Positions 1 through 9,252 of a DNA stretch of 64,000 nucleotides are shown piece by piece. Below the pieces are notes generated by a model, which saw only the letters and a list, made by a program, of their open reading frames with translations, had not been told where the DNA came from and did not search any database. Position numbers and translations under genes: made by a program. Origin of the DNA: an uncultured Methanobrevibacter sp. (lineage in GTDB: Archaea; Methanobacteriota; Methanobacteria; Methanobacteriales; Methanobacteriaceae); contig NZ_CAMHFP010000002.1 of assembly GCF_946184425.1 (NCBI RefSeq), positions 35,354-99,353 on the forward strand, in the 5' to 3' direction. Positions within the stretch are counted from its first letter, which is position 1. Each line of letters starts with the position of its first letter.

Positions 1-443
1 TCAATCCATGGGATGCATGAAAAGTTTGCGATGTTTTCCATATCTCTTTTTTCCATATCCACAGTAAATCCCTTATTTTCACCATTCAAAATTGATTTTG
101 AGAGATCTTTAACATAATCATGCCATTCATTGAGGGTATCAAAGTTTTGTGGGGTTTCAACTCTCATTTCCTTATATATTTCGTTTTTCTCATCCATTAT
201 TGGTGTGGTTGCCTCAAGATAGTCAAATTCATAAACCTTATTGTTTATTATTCTTCTTTTTAGTGCCGGTACTCTGTTTACTGCATTCATCAGACAGCCC
301 AGACTCATGACAAAAAATGATTTATCGTGTTCATGACACCAATTCCACATTTTTTCCACACTGATTCTTGCAGACATGGTGTATCTGGAAGATTGGAAAT
401 TAATGAATGGATTTTCATTTAGATTAAATTCAATTTCTCTCAT
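1..443 (-). CDS. CatA-like (chloramphenicol acetyltransferase family) O-acetyltransferase, C-terminus cut by window edge
   Basis: Open minus frame from ATG at 443 (MREIEFNLNENPFINFQSSRYTMSARISVEKMWNWCHEHDKSFFVMSLGCLMNAVNRVPALKRRI...) to the window edge; absent from ORF track because it is partial. Confidence 0.7.
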   Translation of the reverse strand, partial: MREIEFNLNENPFINFQSSRYTMSARISVEKMWNWCHEHDKSFFVMSLGCLMNAVNRVPALKRRIINNKVYEFDYLEATTPIMDEKNEIYKEMRVETPQNFDTLNEWHDYVKDLSKSILNGENKGFTVDMEKRDMENIANFSCIPWI

Positions 444-518
444 TTAAAAAACCTTAATCTTTTTATATCATTTTTTAATATATATTATATTGTATAAATC
501 TTTAATGGGTTTGTTAAA

Positions 519-1850
519 ATGAAAGTAGTAATCGTAGGTGGAGGAGCTGGAGGAATATCAACAGCTTCAAATATTCGCAAAATTGACAAAGATATAGAAA
601 TTACAGTTCTCACAAGAGACAACAAAGTAGCATATTCTCCATGCGCTATTCCTTATGTATTGTCCGGAACAATTGAATCATTCGATGATATTGTTATGAG
701 AACTCCTGAAGATTATAAAGAAAAAGATATTGATGTTATCATTGAGGCAGAAGTGACTGCAGTTGATTCTGATAAAAAAACCGTGACTTATCAAAAGAAT
801 GGTAAAGATACTGTCATACCATATGACAAGCTTGTATTGGCTACAGGAGGAAATCCATTTGTCCCTCCAATGCAGGGTGTGGACTTGGATGGAGTATTCA
901 AAATCAGAAACATTGAAGACGGTATGAAAGTACAGGAAGCTATGAAAGATGCAAAAAGCGCAATCGTAACTGGTGCAGGTTTAATTGGTATAGAAATTGC
1001 ATTTGCTCTTAAAAAACAAGGTTTGGATGTTATATTAAGTGAAATGATGCCTCAAATTGTTCCAAGATCTTTGGATAAGGACATGTCCGACATATTGGTA
1101 AAATACCTTGGAATGGAAGGAATTAAAGTTGTATTAGGTAAACCTATCACTAAATTAATCGGTGATGGTAAAGTCGAAAAGGCATGTTTCGGTGATGAAG
1201 AGGTTTATGACGCTGACATGGTAATAATGGCAACAGGTGTAAGACCTGAATTGGAACTTGCTGAAATGGCAGGATGTGACATCGGAAGATGGGCAATCAT
1301 TGTAAATGACAGAATGGAAACATCAGTTGAAGATGTTTACGCTGTTGGAGACTGTGTCGAATCCAGAGACCTTATTTTAGGATTTAATACAATTTCTCAC
1401 TTAGGAACTACAGCTGTTCGTGAATCAAAAACATTAGCTCGTACAATCTGCGGTAAAAAATCCAAATTCAATCCTGTATTGAATTCAATGGTTTCTAAAG
1501 TGGGCAAATTGGAATTTGGTGCTGTAGGATATACCACAAGTTTCGCTCAACAAAACCAGATCAGACCTGTTGTACAAAAAGTGCAGGCACTTACAAGAGC
1601 AAGATACTATCCTAATGCAAAACCTATGGACATCAAGGTTATCTGTGACGGTAACGGAACCATTATAGGTTGTCAAATCATAGCTGAAGAAAGGGTAGCT
1701 GAAAGAATTGATACCATGACTTTGGCTATTACCGAAGGATTGACCTGCTTTGATTTAAGTAATATGGAATTTGCTTATGCACCACCGGTATCAATGGTTA
1801 CAGACCCATTAATCCTTGCCGTTGAAGAGGTTAGTAAAAAATTTAATTAA
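519..1850 (+). CDS. FAD-dependent NADH oxidase / CoA-disulfide reductase-like pyridine nucleotide-disulfide oxidoreductase
   Basis: VVIVGGGAGGISTA FAD motif, SPCAIPYVLSG single-Cys active site, VYAVGDCVE. Confidence 0.9.
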   Translation: MKVVIVGGGAGGISTASNIRKIDKDIEITVLTRDNKVAYSPCAIPYVLSGTIESFDDIVMRTPEDYKEKDIDVIIEAEVTAVDSDKKTVTYQKNGKDTVIPYDKLVLATGGNPFVPPMQGVDLDGVFKIRNIEDGMKVQEAMKDAKSAIVTGAGLIGIEIAFALKKQGLDVILSEMMPQIVPRSLDKDMSDILVKYLGMEGIKVVLGKPITKLIGDGKVEKACFGDEEVYDADMVIMATGVRPELELAEMAGCDIGRWAIIVNDRMETSVEDVYAVGDCVESRDLILGFNTISHLGTTAVRESKTLARTICGKKSKFNPVLNSMVSKVGKLEFGAVGYTTSFAQQNQIRPVVQKVQALTRARYYPNAKPMDIKVICDGNGTIIGCQIIAEERVAERIDTMTLAITEGLTCFDLSNMEFAYAPPVSMVTDPLILAVEEVSKKFN

Positions 1851-1875
1851 ATAAATATTTTTGGAGATGATATTA

Positions 1876-2856
1876 ATGCCAGAACATGGACACGGTCACG
1901 GTCATCATGGTCACGGAGGCCAAATGACACCTGAACAACAAAGACAAATGATTGAACAAGAATTGAGAATAGCTAAAAACCTTGGCCAAATCAAGCATAA
2001 AATAGTTGTTATGAGTGGAAAAGGAGGAGTTGGAAAATCCACCGTTGCAGCTAACATTGCTGAAACATTACAATCAATGGGATATGCAACAGGAATACTT
2101 GATGCAGATATTCACGGACCAAACATTCCTAAAATGCTTGGAATCGAAATTTTAGAACAGGAATTTAATCAATTTCAATTTGATACCTTCAAGGAAATAA
2201 CTGAAAATGCAATGGCTAAAGAAACTTTTGAAACAAAAGAAGAGGAAGCAGAATTCATCAAGGCAAAACAGCAAGAATACAGCCATTCAATGTTTCCGGT
2301 AGTTACTCCAACAGGTTTGAAAGTAATGTCAATGGCATTTTTAATTGACGCTATAGACAGACCTATCATTTGGAGAGGTCCTCAAAAAACAGGCGCTATC
2401 AAACAATTGATTTCCGATGTATATTGGGGAAAACTTGACTTTTTAATTATCGATAACCCACCTGGAACCGGTGACGAACCTTTGACAGTTTTACAGACAA
2501 TTCCTGATGCAGATGCAGTAATTATGGTAACCACTCCTAATGTAGTGTCTCAGGAAGATGTTTTAAAATGTGTAAAAATGGTTGAAATGATGAATATTAA
2601 GAAAATAGGTCTTATTGAAAACATGGCTTATTATATTTGTCCTCACTGTGATGAAAAGCTACACATATTCGGTGAAGGTAACGGTAAATTATTTGCAGAA
2701 GAAATGGAAATTGAATATTTAGGCGATTTGCCTATTGAAGAATCAGTCTCCAATTCCCCAAATAAAGAGGCAACTATTTCAACATTAAATCCGGATGATG
2801 AAGTTTCAAAAAGATTTGAAGAAATAGTAAAAGAAATAAACGAAAAATTTTGTTAG
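1876..2856 (+). CDS. Mrp/NBP35 family P-loop ATPase (Fe-S carrier) with His-rich N-terminus
   Basis: MSGKGGVGKSTVAANIA deviant Walker A, CPHC near C-terminus, DNPPGTGDE; ATG at 1876 after a GGAGA ribosome site. Confidence 0.92.
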   Translation: MPEHGHGHGHHGHGGQMTPEQQRQMIEQELRIAKNLGQIKHKIVVMSGKGGVGKSTVAANIAETLQSMGYATGILDADIHGPNIPKMLGIEILEQEFNQFQFDTFKEITENAMAKETFETKEEEAEFIKAKQQEYSHSMFPVVTPTGLKVMSMAFLIDAIDRPIIWRGPQKTGAIKQLISDVYWGKLDFLIIDNPPGTGDEPLTVLQTIPDADAVIMVTTPNVVSQEDVLKCVKMVEMMNIKKIGLIENMAYYICPHCDEKLHIFGEGNGKLFAEEMEIEYLGDLPIEESVSNSPNKEATISTLNPDDEVSKRFEEIVKEINEKFC

Positions 2857-3248
2857 ATTAATGTAATGTTAATGATATAACTTACACGAGCTATATTTAC
2901 GATGTATCCTAAGAAATTAGGATCTTCTTTTAATTTTTTAAAGTAATCAAGTTTTTCAATCACATAATCCTTGTTTTCATCCATCACATTCAAGGAAAAG
3001 TACTGCATTCCATTTTTATATTCTAGTGCGTCAGTAAATATTGGAACCAGATACTGCCCGTCATTTGCATATGGAATTTTCACTGGTTTTCCGCCTTCAA
3101 CAGAAATTATGAATTCTTTATCTGAAATATATTCTTTAATTGTCTGTTCTGTTTTTTCAATTGCTTTCTGGTTTTGATTTTCGCCATGCATATAAATCAT
3201 GTTGATATGATTTTTAAGCTTAGGATGTTTTATTTCTTCGATTTTCAT
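2853..3248 (-). CDS. SseB-like domain protein
   Basis: VKIPYANDGQYLVPIFTDALEY...FLGYIVN shared with neighbouring paralogues. Confidence 0.6.
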   Translation of the reverse strand: MKIEEIKHPKLKNHINMIYMHGENQNQKAIEKTEQTIKEYISDKEFIISVEGGKPVKIPYANDGQYLVPIFTDALEYKNGMQYFSLNVMDENKDYVIEKLDYFKKLKEDPNFLGYIVNIARVSYIINITLI

Positions 3249-3253
3249 TATAT

Positions 3254-4165
3254 CTACTTTTTGTTTTTATTGTTAATATATTCTTCAATCTCTTGTTTTG
3301 GAATGAATTTCAATGCTGCAGAGTTGATGCAGTATCTTTTTGCCCCTCCAGGTCCGTCATTGAAGACATGGCCAAGGTGGGAATTGGCTTTGGCGCTTCT
3401 GACTTCAACTCTTGTGCTTCCATGTGAAAAATCCCTGTTTTTTGTTATTACATCTTCGGAAATGGGTTTTGTAAATGCAGGCCAACCGCATCCTGAGTCA
3501 AACTTGTCCTCAGAAGAAAAAAGAAGTTCACCATTTACAACATCTACATATACACCATCTTCATAAAAGTCATCATATTCACCACTAAATGGCGGTTCTG
3601 TCATAGAAAGCTGTGTTATTTCATACTCTTCACGAGTCAAGTGTTTGAATTCTTCATCGTTTATTAAATTTAAATCAACATGACAATAGCCCTGCTGATT
3701 TTTTTCAAGATATTTCTGGTGATATTCCTCAGCTGTGTAAAAGCATCCAATAGGACCAACTTCAACGACAATTTTTTCACAATCCTCATTCTGTTTTTTT
3801 GCAAAAAATTTCAGGATGTCTTCCCTTTGGGATTCCTCCTGCCAGTAGACACCTGTACGGTATTGAGTTCCGATGTCTGGACCCTGACGGTTTAATGAAT
3901 AAGGATCAATAATCATGTAATATTTTTCTAAAATTTCCTCAAGGGAAATGATTTCAGGATTGTAGGTTACCTTGACACTTTCGGCATGGCCTGTTTTGCC
4001 TGTGCATACCTTTTCATATGTCGGTGCCAAATCATTCCCATTAGCATAGCCTACCTCTGTCTGATTGACTCCCTTCAATCGGGATATAAATGCTTCCACG
4101 CCCCAAAAGCATCCACCTGCCAAATAGATTACCTTTAATTTTGTATACATATTATTTAATTTCAT
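3254..4165 (-). CDS. msrAB: Bifunctional peptide methionine sulfoxide reductase MsrA/MsrB
   Basis: MsrA GGCFWGVE; MsrB SGCGWPAF...[11 protein letters not shown]; exact start uncertain (4150 or 4165). Confidence 0.93.
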   Translation of the reverse strand: MKLNNMYTKLKVIYLAGGCFWGVEAFISRLKGVNQTEVGYANGNDLAPTYEKVCTGKTGHAESVKVTYNPEIISLEEILEKYYMIIDPYSLNRQGPDIGTQYRTGVYWQEESQREDILKFFAKKQNEDCEKIVVEVGPIGCFYTAEEYHQKYLEKNQQGYCHVDLNLINDEEFKHLTREEYEITQLSMTEPPFSGEYDDFYEDGVYVDVVNGELLFSSEDKFDSGCGWPAFTKPISEDVITKNRDFSHGSTRVEVRSAKANSHLGHVFNDGPGGAKRYCINSAALKFIPKQEIEEYINNKNKK

Positions 4166-4268
4166 TTGGTTATATTTATCATTTGGCAATTATTTTTCCG
4201 TCAAAAAACTTTTTTATAATAAAATTCATACATTTATAATAGTTTATTATTTTGGAGGAATTATTCAA

Positions 4269-4460
4269 ATGTTTTATAGTACTATTATGAAAATCGATTC
4301 AATCGATAGATTAAGAGATATTAGGGATGCTTTACTTGTAGAACAGGGTATCAATCCTACCCGTCAAGGTGAACAAGCTATTAAAGTGGTTGTCGAAAGA
4401 ATTGATGAGATTCAAGCTACTTTAGATAAATCTGCAACCAAAAACAGAAACAGAAGATAA
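4269..4460 (+). CDS. Small hypothetical protein
   Basis: 63-aa ORF after a GGAGG-type ribosome site, followed immediately by the next ORF. Confidence 0.55.
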   Translation: MFYSTIMKIDSIDRLRDIRDALLVEQGINPTRQGEQAIKVVVERIDEIQATLDKSATKNRNRR

Positions 4461-4745
4461 GTGATTTTCGTGTTGAGGCGGGCATCTAGTAACAGACGAT
4501 TACTTAGAAAAAGAATGTATAAAGCACCACATACTCGTCATAGGAATTCTCAATATTACCGTGAGAATAAAAGTTTAGTTAAACCACACCAAGAGGAATT
4601 TAGAAATTCCCATGCACCGGTTATAAGACGTAAAAGAAGACCTAAACGTGAAGTTGTAAAAGGATTTAAAATGTCTTATAGATATAAATATTATGTTGAT
4701 GATGTTGTAGAAGAAGAGGAAATGGATGAGAAATCAGAAGAATGA
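4461..4745 (+). CDS. Hypothetical protein, Arg/Lys-rich N-terminus and acidic C-terminus
   Basis: ORF directly abutting the previous one; strong charge asymmetry. Confidence 0.45.
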   Translation: MIFVLRRASSNRRLLRKRMYKAPHTRHRNSQYYRENKSLVKPHQEEFRNSHAPVIRRKRRPKREVVKGFKMSYRYKYYVDDVVEEEEMDEKSEE

Positions 4746-5015
4746 TTCTTCCATTATCTCATTTTTGTCAACATGCTTGTTTTCATTATGCATATTTAAT
4801 ATTATGCCCGAAAAGGCATCATCATTTTTTGAAAGCTCTTTAAATAGTTCAAGTGACACTTCACAAGGAGTATAATCACTCAAATCCATATGTTTTAAGC
4901 CTTCTTCATATTCTTCAAGACTTGAAAAAACAATAATTTTAAACTCATCAATGCTACCACATACAAGAAAGTCCCTTTCATGACCTTCTCCAATTGAAGG
5001 GCAAATGAATTTCAT
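4734..5015 (-). CDS. SseB-like domain protein (short)
   Basis: FSGIILNMHNENKHVD C-terminal motif similar to adjacent paralogues. Confidence 0.5.
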   Translation of the reverse strand: MKFICPSIGEGHERDFLVCGSIDEFKIIVFSSLEEYEEGLKHMDLSDYTPCEVSLELFKELSKNDDAFSGIILNMHNENKHVDKNEIMEESFF

Positions 5016-5459
5016 TTAAAAATCACCGTTCCGGTCCATATTGAAGTTTTGGGAATGGGGATTTATTACAAATCCCTGGAAATGTTCATCTTCTTCAGCT
5101 ATTTTTGTGATGTCTTCAGGAGTCATTACCTTCATTTCTAATTTATCCAAAAAGAGTTTTGCTATTTTTGCACTTCCAACTGCATATTCCCTGATATCTG
5201 TAAAAATTGGAATAATATATTGTTTTGATGCCTCGGTAAGTGTCAGTTTCACAGGCCGGTCAACTTCATCAACCAAAGTGAAGTAAATCTCTTCAGGATA
5301 AGTTTGCTTGATGTTTTCTTTTACTGCATCAAGTTCAACGGCCTGTTCAGTTTTAAGTTTTTTGGCCATATCAGCATATATTTGGATATATTCCTTAAGC
5401 TGACTTTTTGATGCCTTTACATTATTTTTCTGATAGTCTTCGTAATCTTTAGGGTTCAT
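5016..5459 (-). CDS. SseB-like domain protein
   Basis: YIIPIFTDIREYAVG...FQGFVINPHSQNF. Confidence 0.65.
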   Translation of the reverse strand: MNPKDYEDYQKNNVKASKSQLKEYIQIYADMAKKLKTEQAVELDAVKENIKQTYPEEIYFTLVDEVDRPVKLTLTEASKQYIIPIFTDIREYAVGSAKIAKLFLDKLEMKVMTPEDITKIAEEDEHFQGFVINPHSQNFNMDRNGDF

Positions 5460-5461
5460 AT

Positions 5462-5950
5462 TTACTCACAGCAGTCGTGAACATCTTCTCCGCCGATAAC
5501 GAAATCCCATTGTGGTGCATTGATTGCAAGGCCAATGAAACCTTCATCATCTGCATAATCTGCCACTATTTCGCTTCCGACTTTGGTGTCGCATTCAAAT
5601 TCATTGTCTTCAAACTGTTCTTTGAAAACAGTGATTGCCTCTTCAGCTTCTTTTTCATCAGTGTAAACGGGTATTACGAATTCTTCATCTTCGTCGTCTT
5701 CTTCACTTATGATTAAAGCAACCACTTCTTTTTCTTCGCTTTTTGCATTTGAAACGATGATAAATTCTTCATTAAAAACTTTGTGTTCTATTTCATGGTA
5801 TATTTCACCAAGTTCTTCAATCTGTTCCTTGTTGTCTTCTTCAAAGCTTTCGGGAAGATCTTCTGAATTTTCTAATTCCTTTTCTATTTTTGCATTTAAA
5901 TCATCATCAAGTTCAATAAATTTTTCTACTAATTGTTTAAGTTCGCTCAT
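5462..5950 (-). CDS. SseB-like domain protein, acidic
   Basis: FVIPVYTDEKEAEEAI...FIGLAINAPQWDFVIGG. Confidence 0.65.
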   Translation of the reverse strand: MSELKQLVEKFIELDDDLNAKIEKELENSEDLPESFEEDNKEQIEELGEIYHEIEHKVFNEEFIIVSNAKSEEKEVVALIISEEDDEDEEFVIPVYTDEKEAEEAITVFKEQFEDNEFECDTKVGSEIVADYADDEGFIGLAINAPQWDFVIGGEDVHDCCE

Positions 5951-5998
5951 AATTTCACCTAATTAATAAATAATCGTTAAAAAAAAGTTTTTAAAAAC

Positions 5999-6108
5999 AA
6001 ATGAACATTCTCTTCCTAAACACCACTAAAGGAATACAAACGAATGCTCATTTCAACCATCACCATTGTTCATATTATAAAAAAATAGTATATAACAATA
6101 TGAACAAT
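5999..6108. promoter_or_regulatory. Two consecutive long inverted repeats upstream of 5462..5950(-)
   Basis: AAATGAACATTC(5999-6010)/GAATGCTCATTT(6042-6053), 11/12; ATTGTTCATATT(6065-6076)/AATATGAACAAT(6097-6108), 12/12. Confidence 0.6.
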
Positions 6109-6156
6109 ATTATTTATAATTTCAACCTATATAAAGTTTTAGTATCCGAATAGTAA

Positions 6157-7101
6157 TTAAAAGTCTTTTTCAATACTTTTGATTAGATTATAGATAATTC
6201 TATTTGTGCTTACATCAACATTATTTTTCTCGCCAAGCTCAATGACCTTACCATTCAATGAGTCAATTTCAGTTTTAATTTTTCTTTTGATATCCTGATG
6301 GGTTGAAGAGTAATGTTCATAAGTATCCGGAACCAGTTTGGAATAAAAAATATCCTTATATTCGTTTGAAGTGTTCCAAAGGGTGGAATAGCCTGATGCC
6401 TTGATTACTTCAAAGATTTCATCAATTATTTTATCCATTATTTCCATCGAATATTCGCTTTCAGTCAGTTTTCCGTAATTCACATTCAAGATGGCACCTA
6501 ATGGATTTAATGCACAGTTATAAATCATCTTTGCCCACAAATATCTGTCAACTTCGTTTGTAAGTTCACATTTTATTCCAGATGAGGTTATCATTGAAGC
6601 AATTTCTCTTAAACAACTTGGATTTTCGTGCTGTAGTGATCCAAGAAGGACAGGTTCTGTATATACTGTTATTTCACTGATGTATCTTTCATGTCTTTTA
6701 AATCCGGTAATCACGCGTGCTGAAAATACCTGATTTTTTGGAAAATATCTGAGGTATAATGCATCGTTTCCAAATCCGTTTTGGAATATGATGATTTTGG
6801 CGTCATTCTTCAGGATGTTTCTGTGACTGTTTAGGTTATCTGCAATTTCTTCATTTGCGGTTGTTTTTGAAGCAATGAAAATATAATCAAATGTGTTTTC
6901 AGGAATGTCTGAGTATGATTCATAAACTGGCACATCCTTAATTTCATAATGTTCAAATAGTCCACATCTCTTAATTCCGTTCTTTCTTATTGCCTTTGCT
7001 GTTTCTCCTCTTGCATATACAGATACTTCCGCTCCCTGTGATGCAACTGATGTGAGTATTCCGATTCCTACACTTCCGGCGCCGATTAATAATATCTTCA
7101 T
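6157..7101 (-). CDS. Ketopantoate reductase family (PanE/ApbA) protein
   Basis: MKILLIGAGSVGIGI Rossmann, KTTANEEIADNL, KMIYNCALNPLGAI. Confidence 0.85.
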   Translation of the reverse strand: MKILLIGAGSVGIGILTSVASQGAEVSVYARGETAKAIRKNGIKRCGLFEHYEIKDVPVYESYSDIPENTFDYIFIASKTTANEEIADNLNSHRNILKNDAKIIIFQNGFGNDALYLRYFPKNQVFSARVITGFKRHERYISEITVYTEPVLLGSLQHENPSCLREIASMITSSGIKCELTNEVDRYLWAKMIYNCALNPLGAILNVNYGKLTESEYSMEIMDKIIDEIFEVIKASGYSTLWNTSNEYKDIFYSKLVPDTYEHYSSTHQDIKRKIKTEIDSLNGKVIELGEKNNVDVSTNRIIYNLIKSIEKDF

Positions 7102-7288
7102 AATATTAAATTTGTTTTTATAATAAATAAAAATAATTTTAGGCATATCAAAAATTTAATCCTTTTTAAATTCTTTATTTTGGTAAAACTAAATTAATAA
7201 TATTTTTTTAAACCTAAAAAAGATATATTCATAGATTAATTTAAATATAATGATTTTCCTATATATTATTAATACATGGGGCATTATC

Positions 7289-8725
7289 ATGGATTATCTA
7301 ATTCGAGAAAATAACATTCAAAAGGTTTATCTTACCGAAGATACTTTGGATGTAATGGAAATATTGAAAGAAAATTATGGTTATATTGTTGATTCAATGA
7401 AAATGGAGGAATTTTCCGTTAAGAATCCTACATGCAGTCTATTCAAGGAACTTGTTTATGAAACCAAAGTTGTAGGTTTCTGTTCTTATGACTATTCAAG
7501 GGAATTCATGACTTCTGCCCTGAACAATATTTATGTTTTGCCAAAGTTCAGAGGAAACGGATTATTTTTAGATGAATTAACTAAAACAATGAAAGAGCAG
7601 AACAAGCCCAGCATTATCGAACCTACTCGTTTGGTTGTGGAATTACTGGTTAAATATGGTTTTGCAAAAAAAATTACAGATAATATCGTTGCCAGCTCTT
7701 TTGAATTCATTGTGCCTGGTGAACATGTGCTCTCAAATGTGGAGTATGATTCATCTGAAGAGCTATCCACTCATTTTTATGATTTAAACGCATGTGCAAG
7801 CATTCATTTCCTTGATTTGGATAAATCACATTTTGCATACAGCGCTCCATTGAACTATGACATAATCAATTATGATTGTCTCAACAAAAGAAAACAAATT
7901 GATGATGAGTATTTTGATGAAATTAGATGCCTCTTTACAAATCATCATGAAAAACTTATCAATGCGGTGATTGAGCTTGAAGACAAACTTTCAGTCAAGT
8001 CATATACTCTTGAAGAGGTTATAGGTGATGAGAATAATCTTTCACCATATATTGAATCATTGATAGATGACGCACATGTAACATACACTAATGCATTGGA
8101 AATTAAACAGCAGATTAAAGAGGAATATGAGGCTGGAATGATTTTAAATGAGTCATTGTTAATCAGATTGGCTTATCTATTTGACAAACCGACTGAACCT
8201 ACAATCAAATCTCACAGTGACACATGTCCGTACTGCGGCATGCCGATTGATGACCATGACAAATTCTGCCATTTCTGCGGAATCAACCTGAATTACGACC
8301 CCGATGAAATGTTTGACAGTCTACTGGAAACTATCAAATCTTCTAATGATGATTTCAAGGAGGACATAAGATATGTTTCCTACAAATTCCTGAAGCTTAT
8401 AGATGAGGGGATAGATTTTAATTATGCTGTTTTCACAATTGAAAATACCTATGACATTGACTGGCGGGTCTTGAAAAAGTTTCTTGAAGAAAACAATTAC
8501 TTTGATGGTAAACTTACTGAAAACGGTTTTGAATTCATTTTAAATCATCCTCTGAATTATTATGAGGAGTTTAATATGAGCAATGTAAATTACACTGATT
8601 TTGAAAGATATTTCTATGAACATGATGATTTGAGGGGAATAGATATCTGCCTTAATTATCTCAATCAATTCAAAGATGATGAGGACATTCTGGAGATAAT
8701 ATCTGAAATAAAAAATTACATATAA
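7289..8725 (+). CDS. GNAT-like N-terminal domain plus zinc-ribbon protein of unknown function
   Basis: YVLPKFRGNGLFLDEL GNAT-like; CPYCGMPIDDHDKFCHFCG double CxxC. Confidence 0.6.
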   Translation: MDYLIRENNIQKVYLTEDTLDVMEILKENYGYIVDSMKMEEFSVKNPTCSLFKELVYETKVVGFCSYDYSREFMTSALNNIYVLPKFRGNGLFLDELTKTMKEQNKPSIIEPTRLVVELLVKYGFAKKITDNIVASSFEFIVPGEHVLSNVEYDSSEELSTHFYDLNACASIHFLDLDKSHFAYSAPLNYDIINYDCLNKRKQIDDEYFDEIRCLFTNHHEKLINAVIELEDKLSVKSYTLEEVIGDENNLSPYIESLIDDAHVTYTNALEIKQQIKEEYEAGMILNESLLIRLAYLFDKPTEPTIKSHSDTCPYCGMPIDDHDKFCHFCGINLNYDPDEMFDSLLETIKSSNDDFKEDIRYVSYKFLKLIDEGIDFNYAVFTIENTYDIDWRVLKKFLEENNYFDGKLTENGFEFILNHPLNYYEEFNMSNVNYTDFERYFYEHDDLRGIDICLNYLNQFKDDEDILEIISEIKNYI

Positions 8726-8727
8726 AA

Positions 8728-8743
8728 TTTAGGTACACCAAAA
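8728..8743. promoter_or_regulatory. DtxR/IdeR-like imperfect palindrome TTTAGGTACACCAAAA
   Basis: Matches the motif seen at 26607, 26665 and 52848. Confidence 0.4.
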
Positions 8744-8754
8744 AATTTTAATAT

Positions 8755-9248
8755 TTGAAGAATATATTATATTACATGGACGATGATCATTTGCCGGTTT
8801 ATGGTGTTGGACCTTATTTGATTATTCCGATGTTAGCAATAACGCTTTTATTCAGTTTTGCAATTAAAATACCTGTATTTAAAGTTGATTATTTGAATGC
8901 ACCATTTTTAATTATTGGGGTAATATTCCTAGTTTTGGGAGTCATATTCTGGATTTTATCTGTAGTCCGATCCAAAATTACCGAAAACATTTTGGAGAGT
9001 AATCTTATTACAACAGGAATCTATGCATATGTCCGACATCCAATATATTCGGCATTTTTATTCGTTTCAACAGGTCGATTTTTATTTCAAATAATTTATA
9101 CTTGTTTATTCTACCGATAATTTTCTGGGCTTTATTATCATTGGTAATTATAAATACGGAAGAGAAATGGTTAATTGAGAAATTTGGTAATGAATATCGT
9201 GAATATTCACAAAGAGTATCAAGATTTATACCATTCTTAAGGATATGA
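8755..9248 (+). pseudogene. Isoprenylcysteine carboxyl methyltransferase (ICMT/PEMT) family membrane methyltransferase, frameshifted
   Basis: Frame 1: ...GIYAYVRHPIYSAFLFVSTG; a second frame continues NNLYLFILPIIFWALLSLVIINTEEKWLIEKFGNEYREYSQRVSRFIPFLRI* to 9248. Confidence 0.8.
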
Positions 9249-9252
9249 TAAT

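Noticed and set aside
1485-1676. Minus-strand ORF inside the NADH oxidase gene, and the many other ORFs nested antisense in clear CDSs (e.g. 2175, 12360, 12451, 21992, 37228, 53152, 62205)
   Set aside because: They lie wholly opposite well-supported genes, lack domain motifs and ribosome sites, and have composition typical of shadow ORFs
3174-3566. 130-aa plus-strand ORF
   Set aside because: Antisense to MsrAB and the SseB-like gene; low-complexity hydrophobic start
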